Shown: piece after piece, positions 15,505-23,191 of the stretch
Layout of the letters: each line of letters opens with the position of its first letter
Numbering within the stretch: position 1 is the first letter of the stretch
Assembly (NCBI RefSeq): GCF_003863365.1
Contig: NZ_RQXT01000027.1
Span: forward strand, 1-64,000
Length of the DNA stretch: 64,000 nt
Reading direction: 5' to 3'
Source: Mesorhizobium tamadayense
GTDB taxonomy: Bacteria > Pseudomonadota > Alphaproteobacteria > Rhizobiales > Rhizobiaceae
Program-made: the position numbers and the translations under genes
Notes under the pieces: generated by a model
Told to the model about the DNA's origin: nothing
The model's database searches: none
What the model saw: the letters and a program-made list of their open reading frames with translations, nothing else

Positions 15505-18339
15505 CTATTCGAAAGAATATGTGAAGCCTTCCTTGGACGCGCCGACGGTGACCTTCGTCATCTTCTCGCCGTCCAGCGAGCGGTTGAGCACGCCGCGGCT
15601 GAGCTCCGGCAGCAGCGTGTTGGTGAGGATGGCATCGATCATGCGCCCGCCGGATTCGATCTCGGTGCAGCGCGCCTTGACCAGGTCCATGACGCCGTCG
15701 CCGATGACCAGCTCGGCATCGTTGGTTGCCTTGAGCCGCCGCGCGATCTTGGCGAACTGATGGCTGGCGATCGCCTCGATCATCGAATCCGACAGCGGAT
15801 AGTAGGGTATGGTGACGACACGGCCGAGGAAGGCGGCGGGGAACACTTTCAGCAGCGGAGCGCGCAAGGCCGTATCGAGATCGTCGATGCCGGTCCGCAC
15901 AGTGCCGTTCTTCGTGCGGGCCATGATGACGTCGGAGCCGACATTCGAAGTGAGCAGGATCAGCGTGTTCTTGAAGTCGATGCGCCGGCCCTCACTGTCG
16001 TCCATCATGCCCTTGTCGAAGACCTGGAAGAAGATCTCATGCACGTCGGGATGCGCCTTCTCGACCTCGTCGAGCAGGATCACCGAATAGGGTTTGCGGC
16101 GCACCGCCTCGGTCAGGATGCCGCCCTTGCCATAGCCGACATAGCCGGGCGGCGCGCCCTTCAGCGTCGACACGGTATGCGCTTCCTGGAACTCGGACAT
16201 GTTGATCGAGATCAGGTTCTGCTCGCCGCCATAGAGCGTCTCGGCGAGCGCCAGCGCGGTCTCGGTCTTGCCGACGCCGGATGGGCCGCAGAGCAGGAAC
16301 ACGCCCACCGGCTTTTCCGGAGCGCCAAGGCCGGCGCGGCTGGTCTGCACACGCTTCGCGATCATCTCCATCGCATGATCCTGACCGACCACGCGTTCGG
16401 ACAGGGTCGCGGCGAGCCTGAGCGCCTTTTCGGTCTGGCTGGACAGCATCCGTCCGGTCGGGATGCCGGTCCAATCCTGCACCACGGCGGCAACCGCGTT
16501 GCGGTCGACCGAAGGCAGGATCAGCGGCGTCTCGCCCTGCGCCGCGGCAAGTTCCGCCATCAATTCGCGCAGCCGCGCGAGATCGGCGTCCGAATCCGGC
16601 GGCGACGCGACGGCCACGGCAACAGGGGCCTCCGCCTTGGCCGCCTTTGCTTTCGCGGCCTTGGTCTTCGAGGCTTTGGTTTCCCCCGCCTTTGCCTCAG
16701 GCGCCTTGGCTTCGGCCCCCTTCTTGTCGGGCGCCTGCGCCCCTGTCGCGGCCGCCGCTTCGCCGACGGCGGCTTCCTCGCCCTCCGCCGCATCGAGCGG
16801 CACGCCTTCGCCGCGCAATCTGGCGCGCAGGTCGAGGATCTCGCTCACCAGCGCCTTTTCGCGATCCCAGCGCGCCTGGGCGGCGGCCAAAGTGGTCTCG
16901 GTTTCCGCCAGCCCGGCTTCGACTCTCGCCTGCCGGTCGGCGACGTCGATGCCGATCGCCGCTTCGCGGCCAATGATGCCGCGCTCGACCTCCAGCGCCT
17001 GGCGGCGGCGCAGAATGTCCTCGACCTCGGCCGGCGTCGCATGCTGCGAGATCGCGACGCGAGCGCAAGCCGTGTCGAGCAGGCTGACCGCCTTGTCCGG
17101 CAGTTGCCGCGCCGGAATGTAGCGGTGCGAGAGGGCGACGGCCGCCTCGATAGCTTCGTCCAGTATCTGCACCTTGTGGTGCTGCTCCAGAACGCCGGCG
17201 ACGCCGCGCAGCATCAGCACGGCCACGGCTTCCGACGGCTCCTCGATCTTGACCACCTGGAAGCGGCGGGTCAGCGCCGGGTCCTTCTCGATGTGCTGCT
17301 TGTATTCGGCCCAGGTCGTGGCGGCGATGGTGCGAAGTTCGCCGCGCGCCAGCGCCGGCTTCAAGAGATTGGCGGCATCGCCGGTTCCGGCCGCGCCGCC
17401 GGCGCCGATCAGCGTATGGGCCTCGTCGATGAACAGGATGATCGGCGTCTCGGAGGCCTGCACCTCGTCGATGACGGCCTTCAGCCGCTTCTCGAACTCG
17501 CCCTTGACGCTGGCGCCCGCCTGCATCAGCCCGACATCGAGCATGCGCACGCTGACGTTCTCAAGCGTCGGCGGCACGTCGCCCTGGGCAATGCGGAGCG
17601 CAAAGCCCTCGACCACCGCCGTCTTGCCGACACCCGCCTCGCCGGTCAGGATCGGATTGTTTTGCCGGCGTCGCATCAGGATATCGACGATCTGCCGGAT
17701 CTCCGGATCGCGGCCGACCACCGGATCGATCTTGCCGTCGAGGGCGCGCTGGGTGAGGTCGGTGGCGTATTTCGCCAGCGCCGAATCCCCGCCCGGACCG
17801 CGCTTCATCGGCGTCTCGGCGGGAGCGGCAGGAGGTGAGCCGGCTTCGAGCGAGCCTTCGGTGACGTCGGCGAAGCGGGAAATGACACCGTCCGCATCGA
17901 TCTTGTCGAACTCGGCGCTGATCTTCGACACCAGGCCTTCCAGCACCGGCGTCTTCAGGCAGGCAAGCAGGACATGAGCGCTGCGCACCTCCTCCACGCC
18001 GAACTCCAGCGTCGCCAGGTTCCAGCCTTCCTGGATGGCGTGGAAGATGTGGTCGGAGAATTCCTCGACCGAGGTGGCGCCATAGGGCAGCTTGTCGATG
18101 GCGCGGGTCATGTCCGCCGACAACCGGCTTGCATCCACTCCGGCGTCTGCAAGGATCATCTGCACGTCCGAGCGCTCGGACAGCACCAACTGCTGAATGA
18201 AATGGACGAGCTCGACATAGGGATTGCCGCGCAGCTTGGCCGTGTCGGCCGCGGCCTTGAAGGCGCGCACCCCCGTGGCATTGAGCTTGGCGACCAGTTC
18301 CTTGCGCTTGAAACCCTGCGATGCCCGGCGCTGTTCCAT
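15505..18339 (-). CDS. tssH: T6SS ATPase TssH (ClpV)
   Basis: A 944-residue AAA+ unfoldase that disassembles the contracted TssB-TssC sheath for reuse. Clp N-domain repeats occupy residues 1-150. The first AAA domain has Walker A GEAGVGKT (233-240) and Walker B ILFIDEAH. The second has Walker A GPSGVGKT (685-692) and IPYYPLSDSMIEAI near the C-terminus. The start at 18339 follows GAGCAGG; a longer frame to 18483 runs into the promoter region. Unusual for the family is an alanine/lysine/glutamate-rich low-complexity insert at about residues 518-580, between the middle domain and the conserved VAAVVQDWTGIPTGRM segment. It is divergent from tssA. Confidence 0.95.
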   Translation of the reverse strand: MEQRRASQGFKRKELVAKLNATGVRAFKAAADTAKLRGNPYVELVHFIQQLVLSERSDVQMILADAGVDASRLSADMTRAIDKLPYGATSVEEFSDHIFHAIQEGWNLATLEFGVEEVRSAHVLLACLKTPVLEGLVSKISAEFDKIDADGVISRFADVTEGSLEAGSPPAAPAETPMKRGPGGDSALAKYATDLTQRALDGKIDPVVGRDPEIRQIVDILMRRRQNNPILTGEAGVGKTAVVEGFALRIAQGDVPPTLENVSVRMLDVGLMQAGASVKGEFEKRLKAVIDEVQASETPIILFIDEAHTLIGAGGAAGTGDAANLLKPALARGELRTIAATTWAEYKQHIEKDPALTRRFQVVKIEEPSEAVAVLMLRGVAGVLEQHHKVQILDEAIEAAVALSHRYIPARQLPDKAVSLLDTACARVAISQHATPAEVEDILRRRQALEVERGIIGREAAIGIDVADRQARVEAGLAETETTLAAAQARWDREKALVSEILDLRARLRGEGVPLDAAEGEEAAVGEAAAATGAQAPDKKGAEAKAPEAKAGETKASKTKAAKAKAAKAEAPVAVAVASPPDSDADLARLRELMAELAAAQGETPLILPSVDRNAVAAVVQDWTGIPTGRMLSSQTEKALRLAATLSERVVGQDHAMEMIAKRVQTSRAGLGAPEKPVGVFLLCGPSGVGKTETALALAETLYGGEQNLISINMSEFQEAHTVSTLKGAPPGYVGYGKGGILTEAVRRKPYSVILLDEVEKAHPDVHEIFFQVFDKGMMDDSEGRRIDFKNTLILLTSNVGSDVIMARTKNGTVRTGIDDLDTALRAPLLKVFPAAFLGRVVTIPYYPLSDSMIEAIASHQFAKIARRLKATNDAELVIGDGVMDLVKARCTEIESGGRMIDAILTNTLLPELSRGVLNRSLDGEKMTKVTVGASKEGFTYSFE

Positions 18340-18586
18340 TGAACCTGCTCCCCGCAATCTGCCGACCGTACCCTGCCATATAAGCGGCTCCTTGACAAAG
18401 CCGTGTGACGGATAAGGCGTTTGGATCGATCCGGGCGGCACCGCCCGGTTACATAAGCCTTGCAAACTCGCGGCAACAAACACCCGATTACCGCCCGGGC
18501 TATGCGAGCCATTTCACATACCGGGTCTGACAATCGCGCCATGGGTTTCGCCGAAGAAAACGGACGCGTTTAGCATCCGTTAGTTT

Positions 18587-18602
18587 TTGAGCACGTGCTC
18601 AA
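18587..18602. promoter_or_regulatory. Perfect 16-base palindrome upstream of tssA
   Basis: TTGAGCACGTGCTCAA is exactly self-complementary. It stands 75 bases before the tssA start and just upstream of the candidate promoter, a position suited to a dimeric regulator of the T6SS operon. Confidence 0.6.
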
Positions 18603-18613
18603 TTGTGGTAGAG

Positions 18614-18652
18614 TGAGACCGTGTGATAACGTTGCGTCACACAGGGGTCTCA
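18614..18652 (+). promoter_or_regulatory. Strong inverted repeat / possible leader hairpin before tssA
   Basis: The arm TGAGACC-GTGTGA (18614-18626) pairs with TCACAC-agg-GGTCTCA (18637-18652): 13 base pairs interrupted by a three-base bulge, with a ten-base loop. It ends 22 bases before the GTG start of tssA. It could be an operator if transcription starts inside it, or an mRNA structure in the leader. Confidence 0.6.
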
Positions 18653-18674
18653 GGGCCGCTGGCTGGGGGATAGT

Positions 18675-19889
18675 GTGATTGATCTCGCACTCTGGCTGAA
18701 TCCTCTAAACGGTGAGAATCCGTCGGGAGAGGATTTGCGCAACGACCCGGCCTTCCACGAGCTGGAGCGCCTGACCGAGCCGCAGCTCAAGGTCATCCAC
18801 GACGGCAACAAGCCTGCCTCGCAATCCACGGCGGTCGACTGGGCCGCCGTCCTCGAAAAGGCGGAAGAGCTTCGCTCCCGCGGCCGGGATCTGCGCCTGC
18901 TGGTCATCGTCGTGCGCGCTCTGGCCAACGAGGAAAGGCTGGCCGGCCTCGCGCAAGGCCTGACTTTGATCGCCAGGACCTTCGACCAGTATTGGGACAC
19001 GATGCATCCGGCATTGCGGCCGAACGCGCCGCCGCGCGACGCCGCCTTGCGCCGCATCAATGCCGTGCTCGATCTCCAGAACGCCCAGGAAGGCCTGCTG
19101 GCGAACCTGCGCGAGATGATCTTCCTTTCGCCACGCCAGGTCGGGCCGATCAGCGGACGCGATCTGGAACAAGGCGCGCTCGACGAACGCGTCATGCTTC
19201 AGGAAGCGGCTCCCGGACTGGGCGCTTCCGAAAAGGCGGCGCTGGCGAGCGCCCACAACCAGCTTTTGAACCGGGTGCGCAGCGGCTGCGCGGCACAGAT
19301 CGATCAAGACGGCGAGGCGATGACCTCGCTGCTCGCCGGCGCCCGCGCGGTGATCGCCGCCCTCGACGAAGTCGATGCGGCTCTTAACAAGCGTGTCGAA
19401 GGCAATGGCCCCACCATCCCGGAATTGAAACGGTTTCTGCAGCGTTTGCTGACGACGCTTGAGCGGAATTCGGCCGCCGGCACAGCTGCGAACGGGGCCG
19501 CAAAGTCTGCCCCGCGACCGACGGAACCGGCAGCGCCCGCCCGAAACGGTCATCGAGGCGGGGGGATGGGAGCCGAGGGGATGGGAACCGAAGCGATGGG
19601 AGCCCAAGCGATGGCAAGCGCCGCAAGCCATGCGGAACCGGGCGTCGGGCTGCCCGACCGGATCACCTCGCGCGACGACGTCGTCAAATGCCTTGACCTC
19701 GTCGTCGCCTTCTATGACCGAACGGAGCCGTCGAGCCCGATCCCGCATCTCGCCCGTCGCGTGCGCCGCATGGTGCACATGGATTTCGTGGAACTGATGG
19801 AAGATCTCGCCCCGTCGGGGCTGAAGGAGTTCCGGCTGCTTGCCGGTGTCCCCGATCCCAAGAAGCCGGCCCAGAAGGATGAAAGGTAA
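18675..19889 (+). CDS. tssA: T6SS protein TssA (ImpA N-terminal domain)
   Basis: A 404-residue cytoplasmic cap/baseplate-associated protein that coordinates tube and sheath assembly. The ImpA-type N-terminal domain begins with WLNPLNGENPSGEDLRNDPAF, and the RFLQRL..RVRRMVHMDFVELMEDL region near the C-terminus is also typical. The GTG start is preceded by GGGGGA. Residues about 293-315 are a glycine/methionine-rich linker encoded by a 15-base tandem repeat. It is the first gene of the main T6SS operon and is followed after five bases by tssB. Confidence 0.9.
   Translation: MIDLALWLNPLNGENPSGEDLRNDPAFHELERLTEPQLKVIHDGNKPASQSTAVDWAAVLEKAEELRSRGRDLRLLVIVVRALANEERLAGLAQGLTLIARTFDQYWDTMHPALRPNAPPRDAALRRINAVLDLQNAQEGLLANLREMIFLSPRQVGPISGRDLEQGALDERVMLQEAAPGLGASEKAALASAHNQLLNRVRSGCAAQIDQDGEAMTSLLAGARAVIAALDEVDAALNKRVEGNGPTIPELKRFLQRLLTTLERNSAAGTAANGAAKSAPRPTEPAAPARNGHRGGGMGAEGMGTEAMGAQAMASAASHAEPGVGLPDRITSRDDVVKCLDLVVAFYDRTEPSSPIPHLARRVRRMVHMDFVELMEDLAPSGLKEFRLLAGVPDPKKPAQKDER
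19562..19618 (+). repeat. 15-base tandem repeat inside tssA
   Basis: About 3.5 degenerate units of GGATGGGAGCCGAGG (variants GGATGGGAACCGAAG and CGATGGGAGCCCAAG). The unit length is a multiple of three, so copy-number change would lengthen or shorten the Gly/Met-rich linker by five residues without a frameshift. Confidence 0.75.
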
Positions 19890-19894
19890 CAAGC

Positions 19895-20431
19895 ATGCCA
19901 GCAGAGAGCAAAGCGAAGGTCATCGAAAGAAACCGCGCGCCGCGCGTGCAGATCGCCTACGACGTTGAAACCTACGGCAGCCCGACGACGATCGAACTGC
20001 CGTTCGTCATGGCCGTGATGGCCGATCTTTCCGGCGCTTCACAGACCAAGGAAGCAGTGAAGTCGGTGCTCGACCGCAACCTCGTCGAAACCGACGCCAA
20101 CCGCTTCCCGAAATTCATGGAGGCCATGGGGCCACGGGTGAAGGCAAGGGTGAAGAACACCCTGCCGCAAGCCGAGGGCGCCGAGCGCGACGAGGAGCTC
20201 ATGGTCGACCTCACCTTCTCGAAGATGGGCGATTTCGCGCCGGACAAGGTCGCCGAGCAGGTCCCGCAACTGGCCGAGATCCTCAAGATGCGCCGTCAGC
20301 TCGAGGAGCTGCTCGGCTTTATGGACGGCCGCGTCGACGCCGAAAAGCGCATCGCGCAGCTTCTCAACAACGAGCCGCTGCTGAGCAAGATCGCCAGCCA
20401 GGCGATGTCTGACAGCAAGGGCGAGGAGTAA
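19895..20431 (+). CDS. tssB: T6SS sheath small subunit TssB
   Basis: A 178-residue protein with the typical TssB/VipA start (NRAPRVQIAYDVETYG), the LPFVMAVMADLSG strand and the C-terminal helix that contacts TssC and ClpV. It pairs with TssC to form the contractile sheath. It is followed after three bases by tssC. No oddities were seen. Confidence 0.95.
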   Translation: MPAESKAKVIERNRAPRVQIAYDVETYGSPTTIELPFVMAVMADLSGASQTKEAVKSVLDRNLVETDANRFPKFMEAMGPRVKARVKNTLPQAEGAERDEELMVDLTFSKMGDFAPDKVAEQVPQLAEILKMRRQLEELLGFMDGRVDAEKRIAQLLNNEPLLSKIASQAMSDSKGEE

Positions 20432-20434
20432 GTC

Positions 20435-21940
20435 ATGGCTGAACAGCAAAAAATCGCAGCCGCCACAGCCGAAGCGGAAGCGATAGACCTCGGCGAATTC
20501 AGCGGACTCCTGGAAAAGGATTTCAAGGTCAAGAAGGACGACAGCGAAAAGCTGCAGCAACTGGTGCGCAACCTGGCGCTGGCAGCGCAGTCGCGCTCCG
20601 AGACCACCACGATCTCGTCCAACGCGATCAAGTCGATCAAGTCGCTGATCGCCGGCATCGACAAGATGCTGACGACGCAGGTCAACGAGATCCTGCACGC
20701 GCCGGAAGTGCGGGAGATGGAAGGCACCTGGCGCGGCCTCTGGTATCTCGTCAACAACACCGAGACGGATACCAAGCTCAAGATCCGGGTGATGAACATC
20801 TCCAAAGAGCAGCTGGCCGACACGCTCGAAGACTATGAAGGCCAGATGTGGGACCAGAGCCCGATCTTCAAGAAGGTCTACACGGACGAGTATTCGATGC
20901 TGGGCGGCGAGCCGATCGGCTGCATCATCGGCGCCTACGAATTCTCGAACCATCCGCGCGACGTCGGCCTGCTGCGCAACATTTCGGGCGTCTGCGCCTC
21001 GGCGCACACGCCCTTCATCGCCGCCGCCTCGCCGCGCCTGTTCCGCATGGACAGCTGGCAGGAACTGCCCAATCCGCAGGACCTGCAGATGATCGTGAAC
21101 AACCCGGCCTACGCCTCGTGGCAGTCGCTGCGCGAGAGCGAGGACGCGCGCTATATCGGCCTCACCATGCCGCGCGTGCTGGCGCGCCTGCCCTACGGCA
21201 CCGAGACCGTTCCGGTGAAGGGGTTCACCTTCGAGGAGGAGGTGGGCGGCGACCACAACAAATATGTCTGGATGAACGCCGCCTTCCCGATGGGCGTCAA
21301 CATCAACCGCAGCCACAAGCTCTACGGCTGGGGCACGCAGATCCGCGGCGTCGAGAATGGCGGCACGGTGCTCAACCTGCCGGTGCACGCCTTCCCGACC
21401 GACGACGGATCGATCGCGATGAAATGCCCGACGGAGGTCGCCATCGACGACCGGCGCGAGGCGGAACTGGCCAAGCTCGGCCTGATGCCGATCCTGCACC
21501 GGAAGAACACCGACCTTGCCGCCTTCATCGGCGCCCATTCGCTGCAGGATGACGAGACGCGCGCCGGCCGTCTGGTCGACCCCGACGCGCAGGCGAACGA
21601 GCGGCTCAGCGCCAACCTGCCGTACCTTTTCCCTGTCTCGCGCTTCGCGCACTACCTCAAGGCGATCGCGCGCGACAAGATCGGCTCGTTCAAGGAACGC
21701 ACCGACATGCAGATCTGGTTGACCGAATGGATCAACCGGTACGTGCTGGCCAATCCCGCCTTTGCCGACGACAAGGCGCGCGCCAAGCGCCCGCTGGCCG
21801 CGGCGGAGGTCCAGGTCGACAGCGTCGAAGGCCGGCCCGGTTACTACAATGCCCGTTTCTATCTGCGTCCGCACTACCAGCTGGAAGGCATCAACGCCTC
21901 GCTCCGGCTGGTGTCGGAACTGCCGTCAGTGAAGGGGTGA
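20435..21940 (+). CDS. tssC: T6SS sheath large subunit TssC
   Basis: A 501-residue protein, the normal length for TssC/VipB. Conserved landmarks include MEGTWRGLWYLVNNTETD, the GYEGQMWDQSP-like segment (here EDYEGQMWDQSPIFKKVYTD) and the C-terminal VDSVEGRPGYYNARFYLRPH. Only one tssC is present. With TssB it builds the sheath whose contraction drives the Hcp tube. Confidence 0.95.
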   Translation: MAEQQKIAAATAEAEAIDLGEFSGLLEKDFKVKKDDSEKLQQLVRNLALAAQSRSETTTISSNAIKSIKSLIAGIDKMLTTQVNEILHAPEVREMEGTWRGLWYLVNNTETDTKLKIRVMNISKEQLADTLEDYEGQMWDQSPIFKKVYTDEYSMLGGEPIGCIIGAYEFSNHPRDVGLLRNISGVCASAHTPFIAAASPRLFRMDSWQELPNPQDLQMIVNNPAYASWQSLRESEDARYIGLTMPRVLARLPYGTETVPVKGFTFEEEVGGDHNKYVWMNAAFPMGVNINRSHKLYGWGTQIRGVENGGTVLNLPVHAFPTDDGSIAMKCPTEVAIDDRREAELAKLGLMPILHRKNTDLAAFIGAHSLQDDETRAGRLVDPDAQANERLSANLPYLFPVSRFAHYLKAIARDKIGSFKERTDMQIWLTEWINRYVLANPAFADDKARAKRPLAAAEVQVDSVEGRPGYYNARFYLRPHYQLEGINASLRLVSELPSVKG

Positions 21941-21989
21941 AATCGCAGCAAAATCATCTTGTTTCGTTTGAAAGCGGTGGAGAAAGACA

Positions 21990-22451
21990 ATGCCGACAAC
22001 CATGAAAATCGATGGTTTTTTGAAAGTTCCGGATATCAAAGGCCCGAGCGTGCGCGACGGTCATGAGGACGAGATCGAAGTTCACGGCGTCGACTACAAG
22101 ATGGTCGCGCCCTACGATCCAAACTCGCTCTCGCGCCGCGGACGCGTGTCGATGGGGATGATCAAATTCACCAAGCACTACGACAAGTCGTCTCCGTATC
22201 TGAAGAAGGCGCTGTTCGAGAACAAGGCGCTCGATGAGGTGGTGTTTTCGGCGCGCCGCACCATCGACGGCGAGACCAGCGACTATCTGGTCGTGACGCT
22301 CACCGATGCCTCGGTCATGGAATATGACATGAAGCAGGCCGACGACGAGGCCGACCTGATCGAAGAGGAAGTCAGCTTCGCCTACAAGAAGATCAAGTTC
22401 GTCTATGACAAGGACGACGAGATCGAAATGGATGTCTATGTCGGCAAGTGA
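21990..22451 (+). CDS. hcp: T6SS tube protein Hcp (TssD)
   Basis: A 153-residue protein of the Hcp1 family (MKIDGFLKVPDIKGPSVRDG, and KPHDKSSP-like TKHYDKSSPYLKKALFEN). Hexamers stack into the inner tube that carries effectors. A GGTGGAGAAAG ribosome binding site precedes the ATG. The 49-base gap upstream is the largest in this part of the operon, leaving room for separate translational control of this highly expressed component. The end overlaps tssE by 14 bases. Confidence 0.95.
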   Translation: MPTTMKIDGFLKVPDIKGPSVRDGHEDEIEVHGVDYKMVAPYDPNSLSRRGRVSMGMIKFTKHYDKSSPYLKKALFENKALDEVVFSARRTIDGETSDYLVVTLTDASVMEYDMKQADDEADLIEEEVSFAYKKIKFVYDKDDEIEMDVYVGK

Positions 22452-23190
22452 GGCCAAACGGCCAGGCGCGAAGGCGCAGCTTGCCGGCAGCTCGCGGGCA
22501 AGGCGCGAGGCGGTCCAACCTTCCCTGTGGGACCGCCTCATCAACGACCTGCCCGGCCTGACCTCGGAGATAGATGGGCTGCGCCGGCTGCTGGAAGAAG
22601 AACTCGGCGCCGAGCGCGTCGAGGCTCTTCTTGCCGGCAGCGCGCGCGCCATCGATGCCGATGCGGAATTGACGCCCGACCAGAAGCGGCGCGTGCACCG
22701 TCTGGTCTTCCAGACCGAGCATCGCGCCGAGATCGAAAGCCGAGGCGTGGTGGTATCGGCGCGGGTGCTCAGGGAGGCCGTCCGGCGCGACATCGAGGCC
22801 CTGTTCAACACCGAACGTTTTGAATCCGTTCCGATGCTTTCCGATGCCGAGCATGAACAGCCATTGGACGAGCTGCCGTCGCTCGCCGACTTTCCGGAGG
22901 TGCGCCGGAGCGTGGTCAATTATGGCGTGCCGTCCTTCTCCGGCCGCTCGTCGCGGGACTTCGACCGCGATGTGCTGGCGCGCGAGATCCGCGCGGTGCT
23001 CGCCACTTTCGAGCCTCGTCTCAAGGAGAGCGCCACGACGGTCAATGTCACGCTCGGCGACAAGAGCGTCGGCCTGAAGATCGAGATCGACGCCGTGCTG
23101 ATCATGACGCCGACGCCGGAACGCATGCGGCTGCGCACCACGATCAATCTCGACAACGGCCTGGCGCGAACCGAATTCAGGGAGACCTGA
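22438..23190 (+). CDS. tssE: T6SS baseplate protein TssE (gp25-like)
   Basis: About 250 residues, longer than the usual 130-180 because of an N-terminal extension (about 100 residues) before the gp25-like domain. The core carries SVVNYGVPSFSGRSS, matching the conserved baseplate wedge strand, then AVLATFEPRLKES. Starts at 22432 and 22438 are both possible; each overlaps the end of hcp. The N-terminal part contains a PSLWDRLINDLPG segment typical of TssE. It links the sheath to TssF-TssG. Confidence 0.9.
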   Translation: MSASEAKRPGAKAQLAGSSRARREAVQPSLWDRLINDLPGLTSEIDGLRRLLEEELGAERVEALLAGSARAIDADAELTPDQKRRVHRLVFQTEHRAEIESRGVVVSARVLREAVRRDIEALFNTERFESVPMLSDAEHEQPLDELPSLADFPEVRRSVVNYGVPSFSGRSSRDFDRDVLAREIRAVLATFEPRLKESATTVNVTLGDKSVGLKIEIDAVLIMTPTPERMRLRTTINLDNGLARTEFRET

Positions 23191-23191
23191 G

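Larger units (their letters stand above)
18340..18676. promoter_or_regulatory. Divergent regulatory region between tssH and tssA
   Basis: A 335-base spacer between the two start codons, rich in symmetrical sequence. In order: CCGGGCGG-CA-CCGCCCGG (18431-18448), a short ACGGA/TCCGT dyad around 18560-18580, a perfect 16-base palindrome (18587-18602) and a 13-base-pair stem (18614-18652). Candidate -35 TTGTGG (18603-18608) and -10 GATAAC (18625-18630) with a 16-base spacer would place the tssA promoter between the last two. I see no clear sigma-54 (GG-N10-GC) site. Confidence 0.5.

Noticed and set aside
15760..17838. A 692-residue plus-strand frame antisense to tssH
   Set aside because: Composition typical of an antisense shadow; tssH has intact Walker motifs in its own frame.
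18431..18448. CCGGGCGG-CA-CCGCCCGG palindrome as a terminator
   Set aside because: A two-base loop cannot close and no gene ends nearby; it may be an operator, but nothing supports it beyond symmetry.
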